NCBI RefSeq assembly: GCF_000253295.1
Contig: NC_015717.1
Span: forward strand, 3,100,001-3,164,000
Reading direction: 5' to 3'
DNA: 64,000 nucleotides
Source: Hyphomicrobium sp. MC1
Lineage (GTDB): Bacteria; Pseudomonadota; Alphaproteobacteria; Rhizobiales; Hyphomicrobiaceae
Position numbers and translations under genes: made by a program. The notes under the pieces are model-generated. The model did not search any database. It was not told where the DNA came from and saw only the letters and a list, made by a program, of their open reading frames with translations. Positions 35,523 through 43,382 of this stretch are shown one piece after another; position 1 is the stretch's first letter; every line of letters starts with the position of its first letter.

Positions 35523-36614
35523 CCGGCGATTTCCTTACAAGCAATCCAGGGTGTGTACCAGACGGGTGAAATGTGCGCGTGCTCCTGGATACTCGAGGGC
35601 ACGTCCTTCGACAATGCGACGCCAGAAGACTGGTACCAACCCAAACTCCTGCAAATGTCCGGTAACGGACAAAGTGGAGGGGCTCTTTTTGTGGCCAAGA
35701 TTACTGAAGAAGAAGTCGAACGAATTGTAAGTAAGTCCGGAGGGCCCGTGAAGTCACATTGGTCCAAATTTGGGAAGACCAGACCGCCAATTTTTAAGTG
35801 CCTGTTCTCAGAAATCGTCTGCATACCCTTCCACCCCGACTTTTCCTGTCCAATAGTAAAGTTCGCTGTTGCCGCAAATTCCTATTCTATCGAGCGGCTC
35901 GTCGGCATCAAAGTTTGACGCGACGAGCTTGGAGCCGAGGTTAGCGATCTGCAAAAGCGTATGGCGAACGGCGAGCTGAGAATCTCGCCTGACATGATCG
36001 CGGCGCTAGTGTGTCGCTCCTGAGAGACAACTCAGAAATGGCCCAACGGACCTCAAGCCGCCGAATGTTCGGCTCGTCCTACAAGACGTCAGCGTCGGCG
36101 ATAGCGAAATCCGTATCAGGCTCGGGTCGGTCCTGGCACACGCCGCTTCCGACGGCGTCGACAAGACCGCGCTTGAGACACCTTCGGTGGCGCCTGTAGG
36201 AGCTGGTCAAAGACAGAGGCGGAGAAGTACATGCGGGTCATCGCGCGCTAGGCGGGGCGTTGGGCTGCTCGACGTCGCACGTGTCGAACGTCCTTCGCGA
36301 ACTGTCCAGCGCCGCGCATGTGGCTGAGCACGCCACGAAGATGGGGACTGTCATTCTATTAGCGGCGTAAACTGCGCCGATGCGATCCGGCTACACGTCG
36401 CCGCAAATTCCTCAGTGCACTGCGGTCAAGCTTGTAGCCCGTTCGAAGTCGCGATTTTCTATGGCCAGTCACTCTCGCCGACCTCAAACCCCGGCAGGAG
36501 CGACTTCAACAGAGTGCGTCCCGCATTCTGCCGGTAAGGCCAGGGAGCGATGGTGTCACCCGCCGTCGCTCTTTTTATGCGAACGTCGGCGAACGTGGCG
36601 TGCTATACAGGGCA
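35523..36614. other. Long stretch with no firmly supported gene
   Basis: About 1.1 kb. Open frames at 35553-35918 (+) and 36380-36679 (+) have no convincing SD or recognisable domain. From about 36044 the plus strand reads LKPPNVRLVLQDVSVGDSEI and RIRLGSVLAHAASDG before running out. This is coding-like and may be the tail of a decayed gene, perhaps a recombinase, but I cannot name it with confidence. Confidence 0.4.
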
Positions 36615-36839
36615 ATGCAATATTCCATCCGCCGTTCGATGACAGACCAAACGCTCCATCTCGTTTTCGAGGTAGGTAGCTTCGACAGTTTGCCTGAGCA
36701 TGTTCGCGACCAGGGTCCGTGGCAGCACCTTAAAACTGGCGAACTCGGCAATCTGCGCGAGGACTATTTGAAAGAAATAACCGCGCACAGATACGTCATC
36801 GTCAACCAAGCCGCGGCAGTGTTTTCCGCCGAGACTTGA
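36615..36839 (+). CDS. Small hypothetical protein
   Basis: About 74 residues from ATG at 36615, or 67 from ATG at 36639 (MTDQTLHLVFEVGSFD). It contains LPEHVRDQGPWQHLKTGELGNLREDYLKEI. The composition is that of a real folded protein, and I recall similar short frames in rhizobial genomes, but no function is known. The SD is weak for either start. Confidence 0.55.
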   Translation: MQYSIRRSMTDQTLHLVFEVGSFDSLPEHVRDQGPWQHLKTGELGNLREDYLKEITAHRYVIVNQAAAVFSAET

Positions 36840-36883
36840 TTGTCTACGCCGCCAGCTTGCTGCTAAGCGAGGGCACTTCGTAC

Positions 36884-37174
36884 TCAGTATTCGCGGCAGT
36901 GCCGATGTCCGTGGCGCCACCAGCAGTGCGGTCCCTCGTCAATGCCGACGAACGGCACCCAGAGACCGCCGTGCCAGTATCCCCGACCGCGTCTGTGGCC
37001 CATCCCGTCGTCGTGATGATGCATGCTGCCATCGCCGCCGTCGTGATGGTGCATATTTCCGCTATTTCCGTTGTTACCGCCGCTGTCTCTGTGCCCGGCA
37101 TTGGCGGCCACCGTCATCGCGCCGAGAGCAAGACTTGCTGTTAGCGCCAGCAGAGCGCTCGAATATTTTGCCAT
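36884..37174 (-). CDS. Small secreted His/Gly-rich protein
   Basis: 96 residues with a signal peptide (cleaved near AANAGH). The mature part is a His-, Gly-, Asp- and Asn-rich stretch (NMHHHDGGDGSMHHHDDGMG), then RGYWHGGLWVPFVG and a terminal HGHRHC motif. The His runs could bind metal. GAGG precedes the ATG. Likely periplasmic; function unknown. Confidence 0.78.
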   Translation of the reverse strand: MAKYSSALLALTASLALGAMTVAANAGHRDSGGNNGNSGNMHHHDGGDGSMHHHDDGMGHRRGRGYWHGGLWVPFVGIDEGPHCWWRHGHRHCREY

Positions 37175-37206
37175 TGTTTCCTCTTTGGCTTTTGCTTCTT
37201 TTTATT

Positions 37207-37887
37207 TCAAAGTGCAGGCGGGCTTAGCAGAATATCTCTCAGCTTCTGCTTTACGTCGTCGTCTGCATTGCCCGTCAGAAAGCTTTCGACCGACACGGTA
37301 GACGTTCCGCGATCCGGGTTGCCTTGTCCAAAAGGATCGACGTACGACCACTGATGCTCGACGCATAGATCACCAGAGGCAGCATCAGCCACTAACGTCC
37401 AAGTGTTTGTCTCCTGCGTGAAGCCCGCGCCATTTGTCTCGTGGAATGGGCTCTGCAGTCTGCGAAACGTAATCTGCTCTGCCGAATGCACGCTGGCACT
37501 TGGAAGGTTTGCGGGGGAAATCTCTGTTAAGCACCGTCGTACATCTCTCACCAACAATGAGAGTTCATGTGGCTCATGCGTTTTTGCAATGAACGTACGC
37601 CCCGTCGGAAGATCAGCCTTGGAAACGTGCCGACCGGAAGTAACTACCAAGATCGCAGGCGGCCAACGTTTGCGGATGTAATGAGCAAGTTCAATGCCGT
37701 CGATTGATCCAGGGATTAGGAGGCTAGTGAAGACGACGCAGATGTCGCCTCGTTGTTCTAACACATCTAAGGCTTCGTCGGCCGAACTTGCAGCGACAGT
37801 ATTGAAAGTCGCCTCTAATTCTTCAGCCAAGCTCATGCGAAATGATGGATCATCTTCCACGATCAATGCGCTTGGCAGCTGCTTCAT
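37207..37887 (-). CDS. Response-regulator-like protein lacking the phosphoacceptor Asp
   Basis: 227 residues from ATG at 37887 (GGAGGG upstream). Residues 5-120 form a receiver domain with the acidic pair EDD (11-13), a switch Thr/Ser (VVTSG) and the conserved Lys (FIAKTHE). The phosphoacceptor position reads VVFTSLLIPG, so Ser55 stands where Asp is expected. The C-terminal part (WTLVADAASGDLCVEHQWSYVDPF) is of unknown type and lacks an obvious DNA-binding fold. It may be an unphosphorylated pseudo-receiver or an anti-type adaptor. Confidence 0.8.
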   Translation of the reverse strand: MKQLPSALIVEDDPSFRMSLAEELEATFNTVAASSADEALDVLEQRGDICVVFTSLLIPGSIDGIELAHYIRKRWPPAILVVTSGRHVSKADLPTGRTFIAKTHEPHELSLLVRDVRRCLTEISPANLPSASVHSAEQITFRRLQSPFHETNGAGFTQETNTWTLVADAASGDLCVEHQWSYVDPFGQGNPDRGTSTVSVESFLTGNADDDVKQKLRDILLSPPAL

Positions 37888-38119
37888 ACCCTCCACTCCT
37901 GGTTGGTAAAGCGTCAACGTTTGGTAAATCGATCACATATCTTTTGCACTCTAACATACATGTCTGTCGCCGATCATTAATTCGCGCCCAATCGCAATTG
38001 GGCCAAGGCGTTATTCGCCGATCAGCGATCATTATCTGCTCCGCATTCCCGCAAGCACACCACTTTGCGGGCCTTTTCATGCGTTTCACCCCAAAAGGCA
38101 TGGCCTAGAAAGCAATTAA

Positions 38120-38530
38120 ATGAAGACATTTGATCAATTTGGCGCCATTGACGCCGACACCAATAGCGGCGTCGACGCGTTCGCTTTATCCAACGCTCTC
38201 AGTAAAGAAGCTGCCGCGCAAACTACAGGCGAACGGGTAGACATATACGCGCCGACATTCAAAGCCGACGCGTTCAACGCGCAACTCGACAACGCGTATC
38301 GCTCCCACATTGAAGCGAAACTTCCGAAGCCTGACGTCGTCGACCCAACACTTCACGAGACGCTCAAAGCAGCATTCCAAAGCTGCAACATCATAGGCAG
38401 TGCGTTGGCAAGCCAGAGCTTGGCTGAGCAATTCGCGCCCACGCGTGATAGCCCAGAAGTTTCGATGATCAGATTATTGATCAAGTCGGTCGGGCTGGTC
38501 AGATGCCGCAGCCTTCCGAGCTTGGCCTAG
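38120..38530 (+). CDS. Hypothetical protein, weakly supported
   Basis: 136 residues, no recognised domain. The first part (DAFALSNALSKEAAAQTTGERVDIYAP) reads as plausible coding sequence, but there is no SD before the ATG and the C-terminal end looks random. It could be a decayed gene. Confidence 0.35.
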   Translation: MKTFDQFGAIDADTNSGVDAFALSNALSKEAAAQTTGERVDIYAPTFKADAFNAQLDNAYRSHIEAKLPKPDVVDPTLHETLKAAFQSCNIIGSALASQSLAEQFAPTRDSPEVSMIRLLIKSVGLVRCRSLPSLA

Positions 38531-38537
38531 CGCGGGC

Positions 38538-38738
38538 TTAATGCCGAGACGTTGTAGTTTGGTCTGGCGCGTCAATGAACTTGAGGCGCGAAACAATTGC
38601 TTCAATCTCTCGCTGCAGCCGAAGTAGTTCCTCGCGGACCACAATCAAACTTACCCGATCCAGCTCCCGTAACACTTCATCGGGTGTCTTCTGGATTTTT
38701 CTGCACAGCGCGATTATTCGAAGAAGGCTCGCTTCCAT
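38538..38738 (-). CDS. Small coiled-coil hypothetical protein
   Basis: 66 residues, helical, with heptad-like hydrophobics (LLRIIALCRKIQ, VVREELLRLQREIEAIVSRL). The GAGG-like run before the ATG and the composition support a real gene. No function can be given. Confidence 0.55.
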   Translation of the reverse strand: MEASLLRIIALCRKIQKTPDEVLRELDRVSLIVVREELLRLQREIEAIVSRLKFIDAPDQTTTSRH

Positions 38739-38853
38739 TTCGCTTACCTCCGCATAAGCACCATATTACACCCGTGCATCTCCGTTGAAATTTGCGGACG
38801 TACCAAAAGAGACTTAAGTGCCGTAATATAATAGTGGTGCTGCGCCGCACACA

Positions 38854-38879
38854 GCCGACAAAGCCGACAAAGCCGACAA
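38854..38879. repeat. Short tandem repeat, 9-bp unit
   Basis: Three adjacent copies of GCCGACAAA-like units lie just upstream of a stem-loop. It is a microrepeat prone to slippage and lies outside any supported gene. Confidence 0.6.
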
Positions 38880-38890
38880 CATCTTATTTT

Positions 38891-38919
38891 GAGGCCGGGA
38901 AGCTCAACTTCCTGGCCTC
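38891..38919. terminator. Strong stem-loop, terminator-like
   Basis: A 12-bp stem (GAGGCCGGGAAG paired with CTTCCTGGCCTC, one G-T pair) encloses a 5-nt loop. The following bases are CTTCATTTGG rather than a clean T run, so it could be a weak terminator or an RNA processing or attenuation hairpin before the next frame. Confidence 0.5.
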
Positions 38920-38940
38920 CTTCATTTGGAATTTTATGGA

Positions 38941-39354
38941 ATGACGAAATGCTTAGATCCGTTATCAGTTCTGGCCGTATTGGCAGGGATGCACGGCACG
39001 ACACTTGCGGAAGAGGTTGATAAATATAACGCAGCATCGAGCAGCGCGTTGGCGGCGGCTCCTTGCGTCCTATCGTGTCTGAGGAAGAGCGCGTTGGCAC
39101 GTAAGAAAGCCGTGAAGCGCCGGGCATTGGACAAGGTAAAGGCGAAGAGGGCGGCGCTGAAGGCATTAAAGCCGAAGCCAAGCGCTGAAGAGTTAGCAGC
39201 GAAAGCTTTGGCAAGAGCCGAAAGGAAGAAGGCCAGTCGTCGGAGACACAGTGTTAAGGCGCATGATGCGTTGCGTTATGCGAAAGAAAGTGCATGCGCC
39301 AATGAAGAACAGCGGGAGGCGCGAAGGAAGGCGGCTAGGAAGCGGGGGCGTTGA
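38941..39354 (+). CDS. Lys/Ala/Arg-rich small protein, histone H1-like tail
   Basis: About 137 residues from the inner ATG. After a short neutral start, the chain turns strongly basic with repeated Ala-Lys-Arg elements (KKAVKRRALDKVKAKRAALKALKPKPSAEEL as the general pattern, then ARAERKKASRRR). This recalls histone-H1-like bacterial proteins or ribosome/DNA-binding tails. The SD is weak, and low-complexity composition could also arise by chance, so the call is tentative. Confidence 0.4.
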   Translation: MTKCLDPLSVLAVLAGMHGTTLAEEVDKYNAASSSALAAAPCVLSCLRKSALARKKAVKRRALDKVKAKRAALKALKPKPSAEELAAKALARAERKKASRRRHSVKAHDALRYAKESACANEEQREARRKAARKRGR

Positions 39355-39487
39355 TAAGGCGCATGAGACACGGCAGGCGGCGCGCGAACGCATCAAATCG
39401 AATACGACAATGGCGTTGCCTTGACAGGCGGATCGCATTGAGATTTGCATTTTATTTGTCGTGTTTTGTGATTGGTCGGAGTTGATC

Positions 39488-39961
39488 GTGGCAACAATCA
39501 ATATTGAAAAGCTCAGCTTAAAAGAACTGGTCGCCCTAGATCACAAGCTAAAAATCGCAATCTCCGAGGTAAGAGCCCGCGAGAAAGCTGAACTCAAGAA
39601 AAAGCTTGCAGTATTGGCAAGCGAGCACGGATATTCAGTTTCCGAGCTTGTTGGCGTGAGTGGTCGCGGAGCGAGCAAGACGAAGGGCATCGCAAAGTAC
39701 GCAAACCCTGATGATCCGAGCGACACTTGGACGGGACGGGGCCGTAAGCCCAGGTGGGTAATCGCGAGGCTTAAGAAGGGCGCGAAGATGTCGGATTTTG
39801 AAATCTTACGCGCTTCCAAGCTGAATAAATATTCAGACAACGAATTATCGGAACTCTGGAGCCTCTGCCTCGGTTTTCTCAGCGGTCCGGCGTCGGGCTC
39901 GTGTGGGATTGGCGCCGACGTGTGTGATCGGAGGAGATACCGATATGAAGCTTCTTCTTAA
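39488..39961 (+). CDS. H-NS family nucleoid-associated protein (HvrA-like)
   Basis: About 157 residues from a GTG at 39488 (GGAG about 7 bp upstream). An N-terminal helical oligomerisation part (LKELVALDHKLKIAISEVRAREKAEL) leads to the DNA-binding core KYANPDDPSDTWTGRGRKPRWV, the H-NS C-terminal signature. The tail past RLKKGAKMSDF is longer than in many relatives and may reflect a frameshifted end. H-NS proteins silence AT-rich acquired DNA, and this gene lies in an accessory-looking region. Confidence 0.85.
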   Translation: MATINIEKLSLKELVALDHKLKIAISEVRAREKAELKKKLAVLASEHGYSVSELVGVSGRGASKTKGIAKYANPDDPSDTWTGRGRKPRWVIARLKKGAKMSDFEILRASKLNKYSDNELSELWSLCLGFLSGPASGSCGIGADVCDRRRYRYEASS

Positions 39962-40202
39962 GGGTGCGGCAATCGCCGCGAGCTTTTTGGCCGTTACCGC
40001 AACAACTGCATCTGCGGAAATCGTGTGCAACGAAGATGGCGACTGCTGGCACGTTCGTGAGCGGCACGTCTATCGGCCCGAGTTCGGCGTAACCGTCTAT
40101 CCGGATACTTGGCGCTGGCGTGACGCTCATGCACATCGCTACCGTTGGCGCGAACACGAAGGGCGTGGGTATTGGCGTCGCGGTGTTTGGATAGGGTTTT
40201 AA
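39945..40202 (+). CDS. Small secreted basic protein
   Basis: 85 residues from ATG at 39945 (GGAGGAG just upstream). A signal peptide is cleaved near TASAEIVC. The mature part has two Cys residues (VCNEDGDCWH), aromatic and Arg/His-rich repeats, and ends WRRGVWIGF. It overlaps the end of the H-NS gene by 17 bp and is followed by a good terminator. Function unknown. Confidence 0.8.
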   Translation: MKLLLKGAAIAASFLAVTATTASAEIVCNEDGDCWHVRERHVYRPEFGVTVYPDTWRWRDAHAHRYRWREHEGRGYWRRGVWIGF

Positions 40203-40210
40203 AAATGAGT

Positions 40211-40247
40211 GCGGCGGTTGTTCCTTTTCTGCAACCGCCGCTCTTTT
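40211..40247 (+). terminator. Rho-independent terminator
   Basis: A 10-bp GC-rich stem (GCGGCGGTTG paired with CAACCGCCGC) and a pyrimidine-rich loop are followed by TCTTTT. It lies 9 bp after the stop of the small secreted protein gene. Confidence 0.85.
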
Positions 40248-40289
40248 CCCGATGACTTGGACTAAGCGCGCCGCGCTATGGCTAGGGAT

Positions 40290-40613
40290 TTATTTCTCGT
40301 AGCTTCTAGAGCTTGAAGAGCCCGAACTGTCGTCCTTCTTGAGCTGTCCGGGAGCATACTCCGAAGCACCTGGGCCCGTTGATTTGTTATCGTTCTGCAT
40401 TTGATGACCCGGGGTATAACTAGATGCGCCGGGGCTGTTCGACGAAGCACCTTCGGTTCCCGACGAAGCTCCGCTCGCCCCCGAACGTGTACCCATTTTC
40501 GCCGAGCCACTGGTCGAAGTGTCTGATTTCGAACCGCTGGTCGAACCAGCCATTACCGGCGCGGCGCCAAGCATCAATGCAGCAGCTGCGAAGGCGAGGC
40601 GGTTATATTTCAT
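40290..40613 (-). CDS. Small secreted Ser/Gly-rich protein with short repeats
   Basis: 107 residues from ATG at 40613 (GGAGG upstream). A signal peptide ends near PVMAGST. The mature region is Ser/Gly/Thr-rich, with near-repeats GASSYTPGHQMQ and GASEYAPGQLKK. Similar short repeat-bearing secreted proteins occur in rhizobia. Function unknown. Confidence 0.75.
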   Translation of the reverse strand: MKYNRLAFAAAALMLGAAPVMAGSTSGSKSDTSTSGSAKMGTRSGASGASSGTEGASSNSPGASSYTPGHQMQNDNKSTGPGASEYAPGQLKKDDSSGSSSSRSYEK

Positions 40614-40904
40614 AATATTTCCTCCATCGTTATTCGCTCTCGCAGAATTGCGCGAGACAGGGAGGGTACGCTTGGGGGCGCTACTCGTTCCATATTTGAA
40701 ATCTGCGGCAACTCGCACCGTTCGAAAATCTTAGTAACGAAGTTTGATCACTGCGCATCCAAAATGCGTAAATCCCGTGATTCCGAGCGTTTGCCCCGAA
40801 AGCTGAAGTCCGAACCTAATGCGACTGTGAAAACCAGACATAGTTCTGCCCTGCGAACCGAACAAATCGGTCCCTCATTTGAGCCCGGTCACAAGGGCAC
40901 TTCC

Positions 40905-41072
40905 ATGAAACTGTATTTGGTTTTTGGTTTTATATGTTTGGTCGCAGCGGTTTTGCTGAGCTGCATCGCCGGAGCGTATGCAGCGACGAGCACGCTCGCT
41001 GCATTGGCTTTAGCGTTCACCGCGTGCTTGGCGCTTTTCATAGGTGTGAGGTGTGTCGCTGACCGACGCTAG
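40905..41072 (+). CDS. Small two-segment membrane protein
   Basis: 55 residues from ATG at 40905 (AAGGG upstream), dominated by two hydrophobic segments (LYLVFGFICLVAAVLLSC and LAALALAFTACLALFIGV). A longer upstream frame is not needed. Function unknown. Confidence 0.5.
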   Translation: MKLYLVFGFICLVAAVLLSCIAGAYAATSTLAALALAFTACLALFIGVRCVADRR

Positions 41073-41092
41073 AGTGCGTATCGGCACGACGC

Positions 41093-41311
41093 CTATTGTT
41101 TCTCTGGGCTCAGGAATCCTATTGGGCCAATGCCAACGCAGCGTTTATCGCGATCTATGATCCGGTAGGATTGCGCACCGTATTTAGCCGCCATCTTTGG
41201 CAGATGAGTATCCGCTTGGTCCATAGCCTCTTCGGCCGTCGAACCAAGCGCTAGTTCCATATGAATCGTTGGCTGTTGACCGGCTGGCGTCGAAAGATAT
41301 TCGATGATGTA
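41093..41311 (-). CDS. Small hypothetical protein
   Basis: About 72 residues from a GTG at 41311 (GGGAGAG upstream), with no recognised domain. It has the mixed alpha/beta composition of a soluble protein (YIIEYLSTPAGQQPTIHMEL, SYRIIDRDKRCVGIGPIG). A longer frame from 41344 is possible. Confidence 0.55.
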   Translation of the reverse strand, partial: YIIEYLSTPAGQQPTIHMELALGSTAEEAMDQADTHLPKMAAKYGAQSYRIIDRDKRCVGIGPIGFLSPEKQ

Positions 41312-41413
41312 CACCGTTTCTCTCCCTTGCTTTTTCAGATGCATACCACAGAGACCAACGCCACAAGAAGTTAGGCACGCAATATCTGGACAGGATATTC
41401 GCAGTCACAGCGC

Positions 41414-42076
41414 CTAAAATAGCCCCGCCTGCCCTTCATCCTTCTTCGACTTCAAAGGTTGTCGGCTCGGCGCTTGCTCAGTCATCGTCCAGTTGCCGCC
41501 GTCGTCGAACGTGCGAAGAACCATCTTCACGTCTTCTGGACCGCCTTCACGCTCGCCTAGCCACACCTCCCAATCTTCCGGTCGAAGGATGGCGGGCATT
41601 CTGTCGGTGATTTTCGATATGAGCGTGTTGGCTGGTGTCGTAACCTGAATGAACGTGTCTAACGTTTCATCGCCCTTCGTCCACTTCTCACAGATCACAG
41701 CTATCGCAATCGGCTGTCCGTCGTTCGGCGTGATGACCCATTGCTTGGTTTTTCCATTGGGTAGCTCTTCGCCTTCGTTGAACGTGTAGACGACGAGAAT
41801 GCCGCGACCGTGCGCGAACGCGTTGGCGAACGTCGGCAGGCGGTCGATTGTCTCCGAGCGCGCGTGCATATGCTTCGGCCGAGAGGGGTTCTTGTCACCT
41901 TTGCCGGCGAAGCCCCAACACATCGGCACGACTTCACGTTCGCCCTGTTCGTTCAAGCGAATGATATTGGCGAAGCGCATAGGGGTTGAGACGACTTCGG
42001 TATCGGTCTCTGCGAGTGGCTGGGAGAACGAGCGGACGTCTTGCCATGACGAAAGTTGTGTGAACTTACCGCACAT
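41414..42076 (-). CDS. SRAP/YedK-like protein with altered active site
   Basis: 220 residues of the SOS-response-associated peptidase family that cross-links abasic DNA sites through Cys2. The start MCGKF keeps Cys2, and Glu101 in TFNEGEE aligns with the catalytic Glu. The usual Asn of the NAR(S/A)ET motif is His71 here (MHARSET), and the catalytic His of the HDRMP motif is Thr157 (ITDRMPAIL). The fold looks intact, so it may bind abasic DNA without normal resolution, or use another reaction. It lies among small accessory genes, where phage- or island-borne SRAP proteins are common. Confidence 0.85.
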   Translation of the reverse strand: MCGKFTQLSSWQDVRSFSQPLAETDTEVVSTPMRFANIIRLNEQGEREVVPMCWGFAGKGDKNPSRPKHMHARSETIDRLPTFANAFAHGRGILVVYTFNEGEELPNGKTKQWVITPNDGQPIAIAVICEKWTKGDETLDTFIQVTTPANTLISKITDRMPAILRPEDWEVWLGEREGGPEDVKMVLRTFDDGGNWTMTEQAPSRQPLKSKKDEGQAGLF

Positions 42077-42151
42077 TCGGCTACCCTCAACTCAACGCGG
42101 AAAGCTTCTCCTCATATCATTCGGAAGCGGCAAATCCTAGATATCGTAAAG

Positions 42152-42685
42152 CTATTTTTCTGCCATGTCGGTGACGGCTACGGCTTTTTGAAATAGCGCC
42201 GAGTGCATTAACATGGGCCCTTCTCGCTCCGCCATCAGACGTAAAACCTGGCGTTTGTCGTCAAGATAGTTATGAGCAAAACTCAGGTCGAGCGAACGCA
42301 ATCGCGTACAGTTTTCGACTATGTCCGCGAGCTCAATCAGTTTTGCTTCCCACGGTGCTCTTGACAGTCGCCAAGCGGATCTAAGTGCCTTCGTTATTCG
42401 GTTTCCGTCAAAGCTGTCGGTAAGCCAGAACACCAGCTCGGCTATGTGATCTCCGAACCTCACGACCAGATGTTGAAGCGACGTCTCAGTTTCTTCAAGG
42501 CAATCGTGAAGGTAGGCCGCCGCCAACACGTCGGGCTCGGAGTAGCCATAGTCTTTAAGAATTTCGACTACGTTTTCGAGATGCGAGATGGTTGGAACAC
42601 CATCGAGATTGCGCAGCCGTGATCCGTGCTTTTGCTGCGCAAACATCCGCGCCGTCTCGACTTTGCTATTGGCGATAACTATCAC
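42152..42685 (-). CDS. HD-domain (p)ppGpp hydrolase-like protein
   Basis: 177 residues (GTG start, GAGGTGATG just before). The HD metal motif has His35, His60-Asp61, the following Glu64-Glu65 pair, and Asp121 in LIELADIVENCTRL. Spacing resembles the hydrolase half of RelA/SpoT and single-domain Mesh1-like enzymes. No synthetase domain is present. It may hydrolyse ppGpp or a related nucleotide. It lies upstream of SRAP on the same strand with 75 bp between. Confidence 0.82.
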   Translation of the reverse strand: MIVIANSKVETARMFAQQKHGSRLRNLDGVPTISHLENVVEILKDYGYSEPDVLAAAYLHDCLEETETSLQHLVVRFGDHIAELVFWLTDSFDGNRITKALRSAWRLSRAPWEAKLIELADIVENCTRLRSLDLSFAHNYLDDKRQVLRLMAEREGPMLMHSALFQKAVAVTDMAEK

Positions 42686-42757
42686 GCATCACCTCGATCG
42701 CAGAAAGCCGGTCCCTTAGACGCTTATCATGTCCAAAAGTTCCGCGTGCAGCCTTGT

Positions 42758-43021
42758 TCAATAGGCAATGCGAGTGGATTTAAGATACACAAACCGATTA
42801 GCCCGCTGCCTAGCGTACCGGGTCAAATGTTCGCGGTGGCGCTCGCCGTAATGGGATAAGTCCACCAGCGCTTGCGCCACTTCCTCATCGAGCCCGTCGT
42901 AGTCGAAGGCAGGCTGCATAGCGACCGTCTCTTCCACGATGTGCTTTCGAATTTCGAGCAGCATATGCGTCGTCGTTTCGTCGTGCTGAGCGTCTTCGAT
43001 TTGCTTGCGAGCTGGTGACAT
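42758..43021 (-). CDS. Small helical hypothetical protein
   Basis: 87 residues from ATG at 43021 (AAGGAAG about 8 bp upstream). It is rich in charged helices (LLEIRKHIVEETVAMQPAF, EEVAQALVDLSHYGERHREHL) and has no recognised domain. It is divergent from the next gene at 43071. Confidence 0.6.
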   Translation of the reverse strand: MSPARKQIEDAQHDETTTHMLLEIRKHIVEETVAMQPAFDYDGLDEEVAQALVDLSHYGERHREHLTRYARQRANRFVYLKSTRIAY

Positions 43022-43070
43022 TCGCGCTTCCTTCGTTGATAGCGTTCCCCATTTGTTCTATCTGCGATCC

Positions 43071-43382
43071 ATGGGCAGACGCAAGGGCGAAATGCGCAGT
43101 CATCACATCGATAGTAGTTGGCCGTATCAGGTGGCGTTGCGCGCTGATGTGACGACGGGAAAAGCTCACGATGTGGTGCGCTCGTTCTGCAAGGACCTGT
43201 CACTCTCGCCGCGCGGGCATTCGTTCCACCGTGACGACCAGTCGTTCAATGTGTGGTGCTTCGCTGAAGAGGAACACGCGCTGAAATTTATCGCGCGGTT
43301 TGGCGGGGAAATGATTGCTGTGGAGGATAGGCCGAAGTGGCCAGGAGCTAAGGGGCGAAAGACGCCGAATCGACGTCGATAG
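43071..43382 (+). CDS. Small hypothetical protein, rhizobial family
   Basis: About 103 residues from ATG at 43071 or 96 from 43092 (AAGGGCG upstream). The core SSWPYQVALRADV, HDVVRSFCKDLSLSPRGHSF and WCFAEEEHALKFIARFGGE belongs to a short family frequent in Bradyrhizobium-like genomes. The C-terminus is basic. No function known. Its end overlaps the convergent 43348-43974 gene by about 35 bp. Confidence 0.7.
   Translation: MGRRKGEMRSHHIDSSWPYQVALRADVTTGKAHDVVRSFCKDLSLSPRGHSFHRDDQSFNVWCFAEEEHALKFIARFGGEMIAVEDRPKWPGAKGRKTPNRRR

Noticed and set aside
38850..38880. CRISPR-like array from the short repeats
   Set aside because: The unit is only 9 bp, in direct contact with no spacers, and there are no cas genes in the window.
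38744..39214. Minus-strand ORF antisense to the basic frame
   Set aside because: Its Leu-Cys-Arg repeat comes from the 9-bp tandem repeat, and the rest has no family resemblance.
42758..43382. Toxin-antitoxin pair from two small divergent genes
   Set aside because: They are divergent, not an operon, and neither shows a toxin or antitoxin fold.
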